Notes: a model not told the origin generated them from the letters alone. Shown: positions 18,620 through 28,260, counted from the stretch's first letter. The stretch: DNA of 64,000 bases from Thermincola ferriacetica (GCF_001263415.1 NZ_LGTE01000013.1:32628-96627); one strand, 5' to 3'. A program made the numbers and translations.

Positions 18620-19939
18620 TTGCTGAAGGTGGGATTTACCAGTTTAGGGTGCAACAAAAATTTGGTAGATACCGAAGTAATGATGGGTCTCCTGGCAGAA
18701 GCAGGGTTCAAAATAGTCGAGGAAGAAAAATCTGCCGATATTCTTATAGTAAACACCTGCGGCTTTATCGATGAGGCAAAAGAGGAATCCATTAATGCGG
18801 TTTTGGAATTAGCCCGGTATAAAGAGGAAGGTAACTGTAAAGCCCTCATTGTTGCCGGTTGTCTGGCCCAACGTTATAAAGACGAACTGCTGAAAGAAAT
18901 GCCGGAAATAGATGGTATAATCGGCACCGGAGAAATTGATAAAATTGTGCAGGTGGTCAGGGATGCTGCGGCAGGCATGCGCCCGGAACTGGTTACTGAC
19001 CGGGAATTCATATATGATCATACGCTGCCCAGATGGCAGTCAACGCCACCTTATACGGCTTATGTAAAGATTGCCGAAGGGTGTGACAATAGGTGTTCTT
19101 ATTGTGCCATACCCGGTATTCGCGGCGGATACCGCAGCCGTCCCAAAGAGTCCATTCTGCAGGAAGTAAATGATTTAGTCCGACGCGGGGTAAAAGAAGT
19201 TATTCTGATTGCTCAGGATACTACCAGGTATGGAACCGACATATATGGCAGATATGCCCTGACCGAATTAATACAGGAAATTGCCAGTCTACCGGTTCAT
19301 TGGATCCGGATACTGTACGCTTATCCAACCAGGATCACTGATGACTTGATTCAAATTATAAGGGGTGAACCCAAGGTTTGCAAGTACTTGGATATGCCCA
19401 TACAGCATGTCGATAAAGACATAATTAAGGCCATGAATAGGCAGGGCGACCGGGAAGAGATAATGAAACTAATTAACCGTCTAAGAAAAGAAGTTCCCGG
19501 TATTACTCTGCGTACTACACTGATAGTCGGTTTTCCCGGTGAAACAGAAGCCCAGTTCCAAAACCTGCTTGAGTTTGTGCGGGAGGCCAAGTTCGATCGC
19601 CTCGGCGTATTTACATATTCGAGGGAAGAAAGCACTCCAGCGGGGATGCTGGCAAACCAGGTGCCGGAAGAGGTAAAAATTAAACGCCGGGATATTATTA
19701 TGCGGGAACAGCAGAAGATTTCTCTGCAAAAAAACCGGCAAAAGATTGGTTCGACTATTTTAGTCATGGTAGAAGGAATTTCTGCAGATAATCCAGAAAT
19801 ATATGTGGGCAGAAGTGATGCCGATGCTCCGGAAATTGACGGTTTGGTCTATTTTTCCGGCCCCGCTCTGAACCCGGGTGATATTGTGCAGGTCAAGATA
19901 ACAGATGCCAGTGAATATGATTTGATAGGAGAGGTATGA
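18620..19939 (+). CDS. rimO: Ribosomal protein S12 methylthiotransferase RimO
   Basis: A 439-residue enzyme that methylthiolates an aspartate of ribosomal protein S12. TTG 18620 is chosen because GGGAGGAA lies just upstream, inside the alternative ATG 18605 start. The N-terminal UPF0004 domain has the SLGCNKNLVDTE signature with further cluster cysteines (NTCGF, GCLAQR). The radical SAM motif is CDNRCSYCAIP near residue 156, and a C-terminal TRAM domain ends at IGEV. It is followed one base later by pgsA, so the two are translationally coupled. Confidence 0.96.
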   Translation: MLKVGFTSLGCNKNLVDTEVMMGLLAEAGFKIVEEEKSADILIVNTCGFIDEAKEESINAVLELARYKEEGNCKALIVAGCLAQRYKDELLKEMPEIDGIIGTGEIDKIVQVVRDAAAGMRPELVTDREFIYDHTLPRWQSTPPYTAYVKIAEGCDNRCSYCAIPGIRGGYRSRPKESILQEVNDLVRRGVKEVILIAQDTTRYGTDIYGRYALTELIQEIASLPVHWIRILYAYPTRITDDLIQIIRGEPKVCKYLDMPIQHVDKDIIKAMNRQGDREEIMKLINRLRKEVPGITLRTTLIVGFPGETEAQFQNLLEFVREAKFDRLGVFTYSREESTPAGMLANQVPEEVKIKRRDIIMREQQKISLQKNRQKIGSTILVMVEGISADNPEIYVGRSDADAPEIDGLVYFSGPALNPGDIVQVKITDASEYDLIGEV

Positions 19940-19940
19940 G

Positions 19941-20492
19941 ATGAACCTGGCCAACCGCCTGACATTGGCGAGAATTATTTTGGTACCCGTTTTCCTTTTG
20001 ATATTGTCAATTAAAGTAAAATACGGGCAGTATATAGCTGCGGGAGTTTTTATTTTGGCAGCCAGTACCGACGGGCTCGATGGGTATATAGCCCGTAAGA
20101 GAAATCAGGTTACCCGGCTGGGTAAGTTCATGGATCCTCTTGCCGATAAGCTCATGGTGTCTGCCGCCCTGATTTCCCTGGTTGAATTGCGCATGATATC
20201 TGCTTGGGTGGCTTTTATCATTATTGCCCGTGAATTCGCCGTAACCGGCCTACGGGCGGTAGTAGCCGCCGATGGAGTGGTTATATCGGCAAGTTGGCTG
20301 GGTAAGATAAAGACCGTTTCGCAGATTATCGCCATCGTCTTTTTATTTATCCACGATTTTCCCTTCAACTTATTAAAACTTAATGTTTCCATCGGCCGGT
20401 TGGCTATGGGGGTAGCTGTATTCTTTACCGTCTGGTCGGGCCTTGACTACTTCAGAAGAGCCCGTCATTTGTTGAAAACATCACAGAAATGA
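19941..20492 (+). CDS. pgsA: CDP-diacylglycerol-glycerol-3-phosphate 3-phosphatidyltransferase
   Basis: A 183-residue integral membrane enzyme that makes phosphatidylglycerol phosphate, the first step to phosphatidylglycerol and cardiolipin. The CDP-alcohol phosphatidyltransferase motif DG-x2-AR-x8-G-x3-D-x3-D is complete (DGLDGYIARKR then GKFMDPLADK). It has about five hydrophobic segments and the usual family length. It starts immediately after the rimO stop, with GAGAGGTATGAG as ribosome binding site, and ends at a hairpin terminator. Confidence 0.95.
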   Translation: MNLANRLTLARIILVPVFLLILSIKVKYGQYIAAGVFILAASTDGLDGYIARKRNQVTRLGKFMDPLADKLMVSAALISLVELRMISAWVAFIIIAREFAVTGLRAVVAADGVVISASWLGKIKTVSQIIAIVFLFIHDFPFNLLKLNVSIGRLAMGVAVFFTVWSGLDYFRRARHLLKTSQK

Positions 20493-20499
20493 CTTTTTC

Positions 20500-20521
20500 A
20501 GTGGCGGAAGCCACTTTTTTT
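20500..20521 (+). terminator. Rho-independent terminator after pgsA
   Basis: The stem AGTGGC/GCCACT with a GGAA tetraloop is followed by seven T residues. Confidence 0.85.
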
Positions 20522-20598
20522 ATACCAATCATTACATAAGGAAAGGTATAAAAGACTATGTTATAATGACCCTAGCAGAAAGAAAGGAGGAGGAAAAA

Positions 20599-21171
20599 GT
20601 GCAGATAAAAGGATTCAGAGTAATAGTCATAGCAACAGCCATAATTGTCACACTAGCCCTCCTTTTTGGCATTAAATATGTCAATGAAAGGTTTAATATT
20701 GAAAAACCTCTTTTTAAAATGTATTCCGAGACCAAGCTGGTGCTCAAACCGAGCATTGATAAAGAGGGAGATACTACCACCATTACCCTGACTTTGAAGA
20801 AAACCGACAACCTGTACAGCGCTTATCAGGATATTAAAAGTGACACAGAAAAGGTGCTGGGAGATAAAAAGTTTCAAATCAAGATTTTGGACAAGCGCTC
20901 TCCGGAATTAGAAGAAGCTTACAGAGACAGCCAGTTTGTGGTTTATGAGGCTTTGGCCAAGGGCAACTATACCAGTATCCCTGCCGAGGTAGCCAGGTAT
21001 GCCGCGGCCAAAGGGGCGAAAGCCAAAGTTTATATTGACGGGGAAAATATCTATGTATCTTTGTATAAAGGCGATAACTACCTTTATGAGATTATTTCGC
21101 GCAGGAATTATCAGATGAGCGGAGATGTTGCCGATACGATGGGAAGTGATAATAATGCTCAAAGAAATTAG
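20599..21171 (+). CDS. Single-pass membrane protein of unknown function, paired with FtsH-like protease
   Basis: A 190-residue protein. GTG 20599 is preceded by AAAGGAGGAGG at ideal distance. It has one N-terminal membrane segment (about residues 5-27) and then a soluble extracytoplasmic domain of about 160 residues. That domain contains regular beta/alpha segments (TTTITLTLKKTDN, AKVYIDGENIYVSLYKGDNYLYEII). No family was recognised. It overlaps the following FtsH-like gene by 17 bases, so the two are tightly coupled. Since that protease lacks its usual extracytoplasmic domain, this protein could supply the missing outer part or act as an adaptor (inference). Confidence 0.7.
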   Translation: MQIKGFRVIVIATAIIVTLALLFGIKYVNERFNIEKPLFKMYSETKLVLKPSIDKEGDTTTITLTLKKTDNLYSAYQDIKSDTEKVLGDKKFQIKILDKRSPELEEAYRDSQFVVYEALAKGNYTSIPAEVARYAAAKGAKAKVYIDGENIYVSLYKGDNYLYEIISRRNYQMSGDVADTMGSDNNAQRN

Positions 21172-22654
21172 TATAGGAGCTGTCATCGCTGTTCTTATAT
21201 TTCTGGGCATACAGGGATATGATATAGTACCTTTTATATTTTTGATTATGTTCGCCGGAGCCATGTACTTTTTAGTCGGGGCCAGAGGGTTGGTGAAACC
21301 TTTGGCTCTTCATAACGGTGGAACTTCAGTTAACAGCGACAGAATTACCTTTGATGATATTGGGGGGCAGGAGACTGCCATCAATGAGTTAAAAGAAGCC
21401 TTGGATTTTATCAAGAGTTACGAGAAGATCAAAGAACTGGGAATAAGGCCTCTCAAAGGTATTCTTCTGACCGGGCCGCCGGGTACGGGAAAAACCATGA
21501 TGGCAAAGGCAGCGGCCACATATACCGACGCTGAGTTCCTTGCTACCAGCGGGTCGGAATTTATCGAGATGTATGCCGGTGTCGGAGCGCAGCGGGTCAG
21601 GAGATTATTTGCCGCAGCAAGAGAGAAGGCGAACAAAAATAACAAGTCCAATGCCATTATTTTCATTGACGAAATAGATGTCCTTGGCGGCAAAAGAGGC
21701 CAGACAACCAGCCACATGGAGTATGACCAAACCCTTAACCAGCTTTTGGTGGAAATGGATGGCATGAAAACCGATGATTCCGTGCGAATTCTACTGGTTG
21801 CTGCCACCAACAGGATAGACATGCTGGATCCAGCCCTTTTAAGACCCGGTAGGTTTGACCGGCATGTGAAGGTAGACCTGCCAAGTCGCGAAGGAAGAAA
21901 GCAGATTCTGCAGATCCACACCCGTAACAAACCCTTAGCCGGCGATGTTGACCTGGATGAACTGGCCAGGGAAACCTTTGGTTTTTCCGGCGCTCACCTG
22001 GAAAGTTTGGCTAATGAAGCAGCTATTTATGCTTTCCGCCAGGGTGCATCAAAAATAAGCATGGCACATTTTAAGGAAGCTATAGACAAGGTAATTATGG
22101 GTGAGAAACTGGACAAGAGGCCGAATAATGAAGAGCTATACCGGGTTGCCGTTCATGAAACGGGCCATGCCCTGGTCAGCGAGATTCTGCGTCCCGGTTC
22201 CGTATCGACTCTTACCATCACTCCACGGGGAAATGCCCTTGGTTACATCAGGCAGACTCCTGAAGATGATGCTTACTTGTACACCAAGGAGTACCTGGAA
22301 AAACAGATTAGCATCATGCTGGGCGGCGCTATAGCCGAAGAACTTGTTTTGGGCGGCAGAAGTACCGGCGCGGCCAACGATTTTCAACAGGCTGTTAATG
22401 TGGCCAAGAAAATTGTCTATTCAGGACTGTCGTCACTGGGCGTTGTTTCTGAAGACAGTATTCCCAAGGACTTGCTGCATAATGAAATTTCCTCCATCAT
22501 TGGTTTGCAGGAACAAAAGGTGAAACAGATTCTCAGTTCTTACCGGGAAAAGATCAAAGAAGTGGTGGAAATCGTCCTGGATAAGGAACGATTATCCGGA
22601 GAAGAATTCAGAAAACTGATGTTTACAATGGAAAGTACAGCAGTGTCAATATAA
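21155..22654 (+). CDS. FtsH-like membrane AAA+ zinc protease, short form
   Basis: A 499-residue protein. ATG 21155 is chosen over 21125 because it puts the hydrophobic segments at the N-terminus. Two closely spaced membrane segments (residues about 5-45) are separated by only a few residues, so the usual roughly 70-residue extracytoplasmic domain of FtsH is absent. The AAA+ module is complete: Walker A GPPGTGKT, Walker B IIFIDEID, and second region of homology NRIDMLDPALLRPGRFD. The peptidase has HETGH. Canonical FtsH has about 600-650 residues, so this is a divergent paralog rather than the housekeeping copy. It degrades membrane or misfolded proteins in an ATP- and Zn-dependent way. Confidence 0.9.
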   Translation: MLKEISIGAVIAVLIFLGIQGYDIVPFIFLIMFAGAMYFLVGARGLVKPLALHNGGTSVNSDRITFDDIGGQETAINELKEALDFIKSYEKIKELGIRPLKGILLTGPPGTGKTMMAKAAATYTDAEFLATSGSEFIEMYAGVGAQRVRRLFAAAREKANKNNKSNAIIFIDEIDVLGGKRGQTTSHMEYDQTLNQLLVEMDGMKTDDSVRILLVAATNRIDMLDPALLRPGRFDRHVKVDLPSREGRKQILQIHTRNKPLAGDVDLDELARETFGFSGAHLESLANEAAIYAFRQGASKISMAHFKEAIDKVIMGEKLDKRPNNEELYRVAVHETGHALVSEILRPGSVSTLTITPRGNALGYIRQTPEDDAYLYTKEYLEKQISIMLGGAIAEELVLGGRSTGAANDFQQAVNVAKKIVYSGLSSLGVVSEDSIPKDLLHNEISSIIGLQEQKVKQILSSYREKIKEVVEIVLDKERLSGEEFRKLMFTMESTAVSI

Positions 22655-22681
22655 GGGCAGCGTTAGGTTGCCCTTTTTTTA
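22655..22681 (+). terminator. Rho-independent terminator after ftsH-like gene
   Basis: GGGCA pairs with TGCCC around a GTTAGGT-containing loop and is followed by eight T residues. Confidence 0.75.
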
Positions 22682-22689
22682 AATAAAAT

Positions 22690-22718
22690 TTGCGGGTTAT
22701 TGAATTTTCTACTATAAT
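22690..22718 (+). promoter_or_regulatory. SigA-type promoter upstream of cinA
   Basis: TTGCGG and a perfect TATAAT are spaced by 17 bases, 66 bases before the cinA start codon. Confidence 0.6.
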
Positions 22719-22784
22719 AAAAAGGGTTATGCTTAAATTTTCCCGCACGGGTTGAAATTCTATTAATATCACAGATGGTGAAAT

Positions 22785-24029
22785 ATGAAAACAGAAATCA
22801 TTAATACAGGCACGGAATTGTTGACCGGTCGTACCCGGAACGCTAATGCCCATTATCTGGCCAGGGAGTTAATGCTATTGGGTATTCGGACCTGGCGGCA
22901 GACAACAATTGGAGATTATGAGAAAAACCTTAAAGATGCACTTAAATCAGCTTTGGCTGAATCAGACCTGATTTTTGTCACCGGAGGTTTGGGCCCTACG
23001 GTAGATGACATTACAAAAGAGTCCCTGGCCGCTGTACTGGGGCTGGAAATGCAGTTGCACGAAGCATCTCTGGAAAGGATCAGGGCTTTTTTCGCCGCCC
23101 GGGGTGTGGACATGCCGGAGGCTAACAGGAAACAGGCCCTCCTGCCAGTGAGCGCTCTGGCTTTGACGAATGAAGTGGGGACAGCGCCGGGATTTATCCT
23201 GGAGGCCAGAGACAAGATTTTTGTAGTCTTGCCCGGCCCTCCCTGGGAATTGCAGCCCATGTTTGAACAATACGTAAAACCCTATTTGCAGAAAAAAGGG
23301 TTGACAGGCGCAGACCGGTTAAAGCAAAAAACCATTAAGTTATGGGGGATAGGCGAGTCTGCGGTACAGGATTTGCTGGCAGACCTGCACCGGAAGAACG
23401 GGAATGTGGAAATAGCCTACCAGGCTCAGCGCGGAGAAGTATGGGTTAAGCTGTTGACTGAAAACGACGCGGCAGACGGGGATGAGCTGGAGCAAATCAC
23501 CTGTGAAATAACCACGCGTTTGGGCAACAAAGTATTTGGTTTTGATGAAGATACCATGGAGATGACGGTGGCGCGTCTCCTGGTAAAACATAACCTGACT
23601 GTATCTCTGGCTGAATCTTGTACCGGAGGCCTTATTGCCAAGAAGTTGACGGACCTGCCGGGAAGTTCGGAATACCTGATGTATGGTGTGGTATCTTACA
23701 GCAACGAGGCCAAAGAAAAAATATTAGGGGTGTCCCCTGAGACCCTGAAGCAATTTGGCGCCGTTAGCAGTGAAACAGCCCTGGAAATGGCCAGGGGTGT
23801 AAAAAAACTTGGTAATACAGATGTGGCAGTTTCAGTTACGGGAATTGCGGGGCCGGGCGGTGGGAGTCCGGAAAAACCTGTGGGCCTTGTTTATACCGGT
23901 TTGGCACACAAAGACGGAGCCTTTTCCCAAAAACACCTGTTTTACGGAGACAGGGAAAACATCCGGGAACTTTCAGCACGCGCAGCACTTAACATGCTCA
24001 GATTGTACATACTGGAAAACTACTCTTAG
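22785..24029 (+). CDS. cinA: Competence/damage-inducible protein CinA (nicotinamide-nucleotide amidohydrolase)
   Basis: A 414-residue two-domain protein. The N-terminal MoaB/Mog-like domain (about 1-170) has EIINTGTELLTG, FVTGGLGPTVDD and VLPGPPWE, giving ADP-ribose pyrophosphatase activity in family members. The C-terminal domain (about 255-410) has LAESCTGGLIAKKLTDLPGS and VSVTGIAGPGGGSPEKPVG, the nicotinamide mononucleotide deamidase signature. The protein recycles NAD breakdown products. In many Firmicutes cinA sits with rimO and pgsA, as here. Confidence 0.95.
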   Translation: MKTEIINTGTELLTGRTRNANAHYLARELMLLGIRTWRQTTIGDYEKNLKDALKSALAESDLIFVTGGLGPTVDDITKESLAAVLGLEMQLHEASLERIRAFFAARGVDMPEANRKQALLPVSALALTNEVGTAPGFILEARDKIFVVLPGPPWELQPMFEQYVKPYLQKKGLTGADRLKQKTIKLWGIGESAVQDLLADLHRKNGNVEIAYQAQRGEVWVKLLTENDAADGDELEQITCEITTRLGNKVFGFDEDTMEMTVARLLVKHNLTVSLAESCTGGLIAKKLTDLPGSSEYLMYGVVSYSNEAKEKILGVSPETLKQFGAVSSETALEMARGVKKLGNTDVAVSVTGIAGPGGGSPEKPVGLVYTGLAHKDGAFSQKHLFYGDRENIRELSARAALNMLRLYILENYS

Positions 24030-24043
24030 AGAGGGTGTTGGCG

Positions 24044-25450
24044 ATGAAAAGGTTCCTGGCGTTTCTTCTGGTTTCTTTCGCAATAATAGTCGGTGCTGCT
24101 TTTGCCCTTTATGCTTTTGGAAATACTGAGTTCCGGATTGCCGCATTACAGGCTCAGTTAAAACTGGACCTGACCAAACCAGGAGTGACGGAGATCCAGG
24201 TTCCCCCGCTGGGAAAAATTAAAGCGTACACCCATAAATCACCGGTGGGCATTGTCATTACCCTGGAGAGTATTGACTTAAACCAACTGAAAAAGATGGT
24301 AGAAGACACTCCCAAAACCACGGAATTACTGAATGAAGTCCGTCGGAATGTAGAGAAAAATTTTCAGGCCCTTATTTACAAATCCCTTTTATTAGGTGGG
24401 TGTGGCGGTTTGCTGGGGGTTCTTCTGCTACAGAGAAAAAAATGGTATGAGTATCTGTATGGGGCCCTGTTAGGGCTGGTTATAGTGACCCTGGCCCTGA
24501 GCTTTACCTATAAATCATACAATTTTCAAGCCTTTGAGAACCCCGAGTATGAAGGTATGTTAAAAACAGCTCCCTGGATGATCGGGTTGGTGCAAAACGG
24601 TATTACCAAATTTGATTTATGGAGCAAACAGTTGCAAACCGTTGCCGACAACCTGTACGATATGTTCCGTCGGGTAGACACTCTTGAGGCTATGGGACCG
24701 GCAGCCAATGGGGACCTACGGGTCCTGCATGTCTCCGACCTCCACAACAACCCGGCTGCTTTTGATTTTATTGAACAGGTTGCTACTACTTTTAAGGTTG
24801 ATTTGGTTATTGACACGGGCGATATTTCTGATTTCGGCACACCGGTAGAAACTGTGCTGCTGGACCGGCTAAAACGGATGGGAATACCTTACGTGTTTGT
24901 ACCGGGGAATCATGAAACAAGAGAGGTTATTAATGAATTGAGAGGCCTTCCCAACGTAACTGTTTTGGAAGGACAGCCGGTCAACGTCAAAGGGTTAAAA
25001 ATCATCGGCTTTCCTGACCCGTCTGCCTATGAACAGTCAATAACAGCTCCGGATGACAAAACAGCCGGCCTTTTAGCCCAAAAGTTCACAAAATCATTAA
25101 CTAAAATGCCTGAAAAACCCGATATACTTGCCGTGCATAACAATAGAATCGCGCTGCGCATGGCAGGAAAAGTCCCGGTAATTTTACACGGACATGACCA
25201 TGCTTACAAAATAAACATCAGAAACAAATCAGTGATTATTGATGCCGGGACTACGGGTGCCGCAGGTATAGGCGGGTTTAAGTCAAAAAACGATATTCCA
25301 TATTCCTTGGTGGTGCTGCAATTGAAAAAAGAGCTATCGGATTACCATCTGATTGCCGCAGATACGATCAAGGTTTCCAATCTGCAGAGCGGATACAGTT
25401 TGGAGCGCAGGATATTTCCCGAAATTTATCAACAGGTTAAAAAAGAATAA
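24044..25450 (+). CDS. Membrane-anchored calcineurin-like metallophosphoesterase
   Basis: A 468-residue protein. ATG 24044 follows GAGAGGG. It has an N-terminal membrane segment (about 1-25) and two more at about 110-130 and 145-162, then a C-terminal phosphoesterase domain (about 225-430). Metal-binding motifs are complete: VSDLHNN (D-x-H), DTGDISDFG (G-D), VPGNHET (G-N-H-E), LAVHNNR (H) and LHGHDHAY (G-H-x-H). Three membrane passes would put the catalytic domain outside the cytoplasm if the N-terminus is inside. Substrate unknown. It follows cinA by 14 bases on the same strand. Confidence 0.85.
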   Translation: MKRFLAFLLVSFAIIVGAAFALYAFGNTEFRIAALQAQLKLDLTKPGVTEIQVPPLGKIKAYTHKSPVGIVITLESIDLNQLKKMVEDTPKTTELLNEVRRNVEKNFQALIYKSLLLGGCGGLLGVLLLQRKKWYEYLYGALLGLVIVTLALSFTYKSYNFQAFENPEYEGMLKTAPWMIGLVQNGITKFDLWSKQLQTVADNLYDMFRRVDTLEAMGPAANGDLRVLHVSDLHNNPAAFDFIEQVATTFKVDLVIDTGDISDFGTPVETVLLDRLKRMGIPYVFVPGNHETREVINELRGLPNVTVLEGQPVNVKGLKIIGFPDPSAYEQSITAPDDKTAGLLAQKFTKSLTKMPEKPDILAVHNNRIALRMAGKVPVILHGHDHAYKINIRNKSVIIDAGTTGAAGIGGFKSKNDIPYSLVVLQLKKELSDYHLIAADTIKVSNLQSGYSLERRIFPEIYQQVKKE

Positions 25451-25489
25451 AAATCATAACAGAATAGGGTAGAGGAGAGAAAAAGATTG

Positions 25490-27079
25490 ATGCTGGAAAC
25501 GAAGACTTTCGAGAGTCTCAACTTAAGCAGGAGAATTTTACAGGCCGTTAAAGAAATGGGGTTTGAAGAACCGACACCGATTCAGGCAGAGGCTATTCCT
25601 GTTCTATTGAACGGCCATGATGTAATTGGTCAAGCCCAGACGGGCACAGGTAAGACGGCAGCTTTCGGCATTCCTATTTTAGAAAAGTTAAATCCCAGGT
25701 ACAGGGCCGTCCAGGCGCTGGTGGTCACTCCCACCAGAGAACTGGCTATCCAGGTGGCCGAAGAAATAATGAAACTGGGTAAGTTCAAAGATGTAAGAAC
25801 TTTAGCTGTCTACGGCGGACAGTCCATTGACCGGCAAATAGGGGCTCTCAAACGGGGAGTGCAGGTAGTAGTTGGAACGCCGGGACGCCTGTTGGACCAT
25901 ATAAACAGGGGAACGCTGCGGCTGCAGCACTTAAAGATGCTGGTTTTGGACGAAGCTGATGAAATGTTGGATATGGGCTTCATCGATGATATAGAAGCCA
26001 TAATCAAAGAGACTCCTGAGACCAGGCAGACCTTACTGTTTTCGGCCACTATGCCGCATGAGATTCAGCAACTGGCCAGGAAATATTTAAAGAACCCCAG
26101 GTTGGTCGCTGTCAGTAAAGACGAACTCACCGTTCCTTCCATTGAACAGGTATATTATGAGGTCAGAGAAAAGACCAAGCTGGAAAGCCTGTGCCGGGTC
26201 CTGGAAACCATCGATGTAACCCTTGCTATTATATTCTGTAAAACCAAAAGAGGTGTGGATGAGTTGGTCGCCAGCCTGGAAACAAGGGGATACCAGGCAG
26301 AAGGGCTGCATGGCGATTTAACCCAGGCCCAAAGGAATAAGGTGATGCGAAAGTTTAAAAATGGGCAGGTTGATTACCTGGTAGCTACCGATGTGGCGGC
26401 CAGGGGTCTGGACATTGAAAATGTCAGCCATGTTATAAACTACGATATTCCGCAGGATCCGGAGGTTTACGTCCACAGGATAGGGCGTACGGGCCGGGCC
26501 GGTAGGAGTGGTAAAGCTATTACCTTCATAGTCCCCGAAGAATACAGGCAGTTAAGGTTGATTGAAAAAATTATTGGGGCCAGGATAGCCCGAAAAAACC
26601 TGCCTTCTATTGCCGATATATTTGAACGGCAAAAGGTGCAAATGATTGACAAGGTGGCCAACACCATAAACGGCGGACAGTTGGACATTTACCGGGACAT
26701 TGTGCAGGAATTGGCTGCAGATTATAATCTCATAGACATAGCCAGCGCAGCCTTGAAACTGGCTTTGGATCTGGAACTGCCCGCCAAGGAAATTGAAATA
26801 GACGAGGCAGACTTTGGTGAGACAGGAGCCCGCCCGGGGATGGTCAGGTTGTTTATGAACATAGGACGACAGGAGGAAATGAACCCGCCGGAAATTATCA
26901 AACTTATAGCGGAAGAAGCTGCTATTCCCGGCAAATCAATCGGGGCCATCAGGATATTCGACAGGTTTTCTTTTGTGGAAGTTCCCCAACAGGTAGCAGA
27001 ACAGGTGATGTATTCGCTGCACAAAACCGAAGTCAAGGGGAAGAAGCTTTTTGTTGAACCGGCAAAGGTGCGCAAGTAA
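25490..27079 (+). CDS. DEAD-box ATP-dependent RNA helicase with DbpA-like RNA-binding domain
   Basis: A 529-residue helicase, starting at ATG 25490 behind GAGGAGAG (a TTG three bases earlier is possible). The full motif set is present: Q-motif PTPIQAEAIPVL, AQTGTGKT, PTRELAIQ, DEAD (VLDEADEMLDMG), SAT, and HRIGRTGRAG. A helical linker is followed by a C-terminal DbpA-type RNA-binding domain (about 453-525). This is the CshA/DeaD type involved in ribosome assembly and RNA decay, often cold induced. cshA or deaD would be reasonable names, but orthology cannot be fixed here. Confidence 0.92.
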   Translation: MLETKTFESLNLSRRILQAVKEMGFEEPTPIQAEAIPVLLNGHDVIGQAQTGTGKTAAFGIPILEKLNPRYRAVQALVVTPTRELAIQVAEEIMKLGKFKDVRTLAVYGGQSIDRQIGALKRGVQVVVGTPGRLLDHINRGTLRLQHLKMLVLDEADEMLDMGFIDDIEAIIKETPETRQTLLFSATMPHEIQQLARKYLKNPRLVAVSKDELTVPSIEQVYYEVREKTKLESLCRVLETIDVTLAIIFCKTKRGVDELVASLETRGYQAEGLHGDLTQAQRNKVMRKFKNGQVDYLVATDVAARGLDIENVSHVINYDIPQDPEVYVHRIGRTGRAGRSGKAITFIVPEEYRQLRLIEKIIGARIARKNLPSIADIFERQKVQMIDKVANTINGGQLDIYRDIVQELAADYNLIDIASAALKLALDLELPAKEIEIDEADFGETGARPGMVRLFMNIGRQEEMNPPEIIKLIAEEAAIPGKSIGAIRIFDRFSFVEVPQQVAEQVMYSLHKTEVKGKKLFVEPAKVRK

Positions 27080-27161
27080 AAGACAATTCTTAATTTGCAA
27101 ACCTTATTTTGCAAAAAACGCTCGCTTAAAATTTACGGACGGGAAAGCTACAATGGAGGTG

Positions 27162-27199
27162 AGACTGTTTTTACCTTGAAAACAGTCTAACCTTTTTTT
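27162..27199 (+). terminator. Probable terminator downstream of the helicase gene
   Basis: The stem AGACTGTTTT/AAAACAGTCT (27162-27188) is followed within five bases by CCTTTTTTTATT. It lies about 80 bases after the helicase stop. Confidence 0.65.
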
Positions 27200-27232
27200 A
27201 TTGCGGGGAATATCAGTGGCCAGAGGCAGTAG

Positions 27233-27260
27233 TTGACAACAAGCGGATTTTCGTTATAGA
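27233..27260 (+). promoter_or_regulatory. SigA-type promoter for the HD-GYP gene
   Basis: TTGACA (27233-27238) and TATAGA (27255-27260) are spaced by 16 bases, about 65 bases before the chosen start codon. Confidence 0.6.
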
Positions 27261-27324
27261 ATATTAACAAATACCCACTGGGGGTATGAGTGCTCGTTAT
27301 CAGATATACTGGGGAGGGGGACCA

Positions 27325-28257
27325 ATGGTAAAGAAAACTGAATCAGCAATTATGATAGACCTGACTCAGTTTAACAAGGACTTGGCAACCCTGGGAATAA
27401 AAGTTACATATACCATGGTAGTCTACATTGGTGATACTTACCGGATAATAACTTCCAAGGGTGAAGAAATAGGAGGCAGCCGGGAGGAAAAAGAAAAAAT
27501 TATAGCCCACCTTTTATCAAAGCAGCCTTTTTTACCAATAACCGGGGAAGAAATGAACCATGGTTATTTGTTCATCGAAACAGGGCTGGCGGCGGACGTT
27601 ATGGAAAAACTAAAAATACTGCTGCGGTCAATATCATTCAGTATGGACAAATATATGCTGGAAGAACGTATGCAAAGTTGTTCCTTGGGTATACTGGACA
27701 GCGCCGTAAATGCCATTGAAGCTAAAGACGTGTATACTAAGGGCCATTCTGACCGGGTGGCCGGGTTGGCCCAATTAATAGCCGAACGCATGGATTTACC
27801 ATATAGCGAAAAAGAAGTTGCCCAGGCGGGACTGCTGCACGACATAGGTAAGATCGGGATCAGTGAACGGATACTGACCAAGCCGGGCAGTTTAACTGAT
27901 GAAGAGTATCAAATAATAAAAAGCCATCCCGAAAAAGGGGCGCAGATATTGGAACCGCTGGTTATGTTTAAAAAATCAGCGGCGGCTGTGCGCCATCATC
28001 ATGAAAGATATGACGGAAAAGGGTATCCTGACGGGCTGGCCGGAGAGGAAATACCGCTCCTGGCCCGGGTTATTGCTGTTTCCGATGCCTTTGACGCAAT
28101 GACTTCCGATAGGCCTTACCGGAAAGCCTTTTCATATGATATTGCCCGGCAAAAAATACTTAGTGCGTCAGGCACGCAGTTTGACCCCACCGTTGTCGAG
28201 GCTTTTAACAGCATTGAAGAGAAAAAAATATCATCTGTCATCGGATCAAGAGCATAG
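27325..28257 (+). CDS. HD-GYP domain protein (probable cyclic di-GMP phosphodiesterase)
   Basis: A 310-residue protein. ATG 27325 follows GGGGAGGGGG and is preferred to the ATG at 27286. The first 110 residues are an unrecognised sensor-like domain. The HD-GYP domain follows with H-S-D-R-V, LLHDIGKIGI (HD), ILTKPGSLTDEEY, HPEKGAQIL, HHHERYDGKGYP (the GYP motif) and DAFDAMTSDRPYR. These retain metal ligands and the GYP loop, so hydrolysis of cyclic di-GMP is likely. It is followed three bases later by a small ferredoxin-like gene. Confidence 0.88.
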   Translation: MVKKTESAIMIDLTQFNKDLATLGIKVTYTMVVYIGDTYRIITSKGEEIGGSREEKEKIIAHLLSKQPFLPITGEEMNHGYLFIETGLAADVMEKLKILLRSISFSMDKYMLEERMQSCSLGILDSAVNAIEAKDVYTKGHSDRVAGLAQLIAERMDLPYSEKEVAQAGLLHDIGKIGISERILTKPGSLTDEEYQIIKSHPEKGAQILEPLVMFKKSAAAVRHHHERYDGKGYPDGLAGEEIPLLARVIAVSDAFDAMTSDRPYRKAFSYDIARQKILSASGTQFDPTVVEAFNSIEEKKISSVIGSRA

Positions 28258-28260
28258 GAG

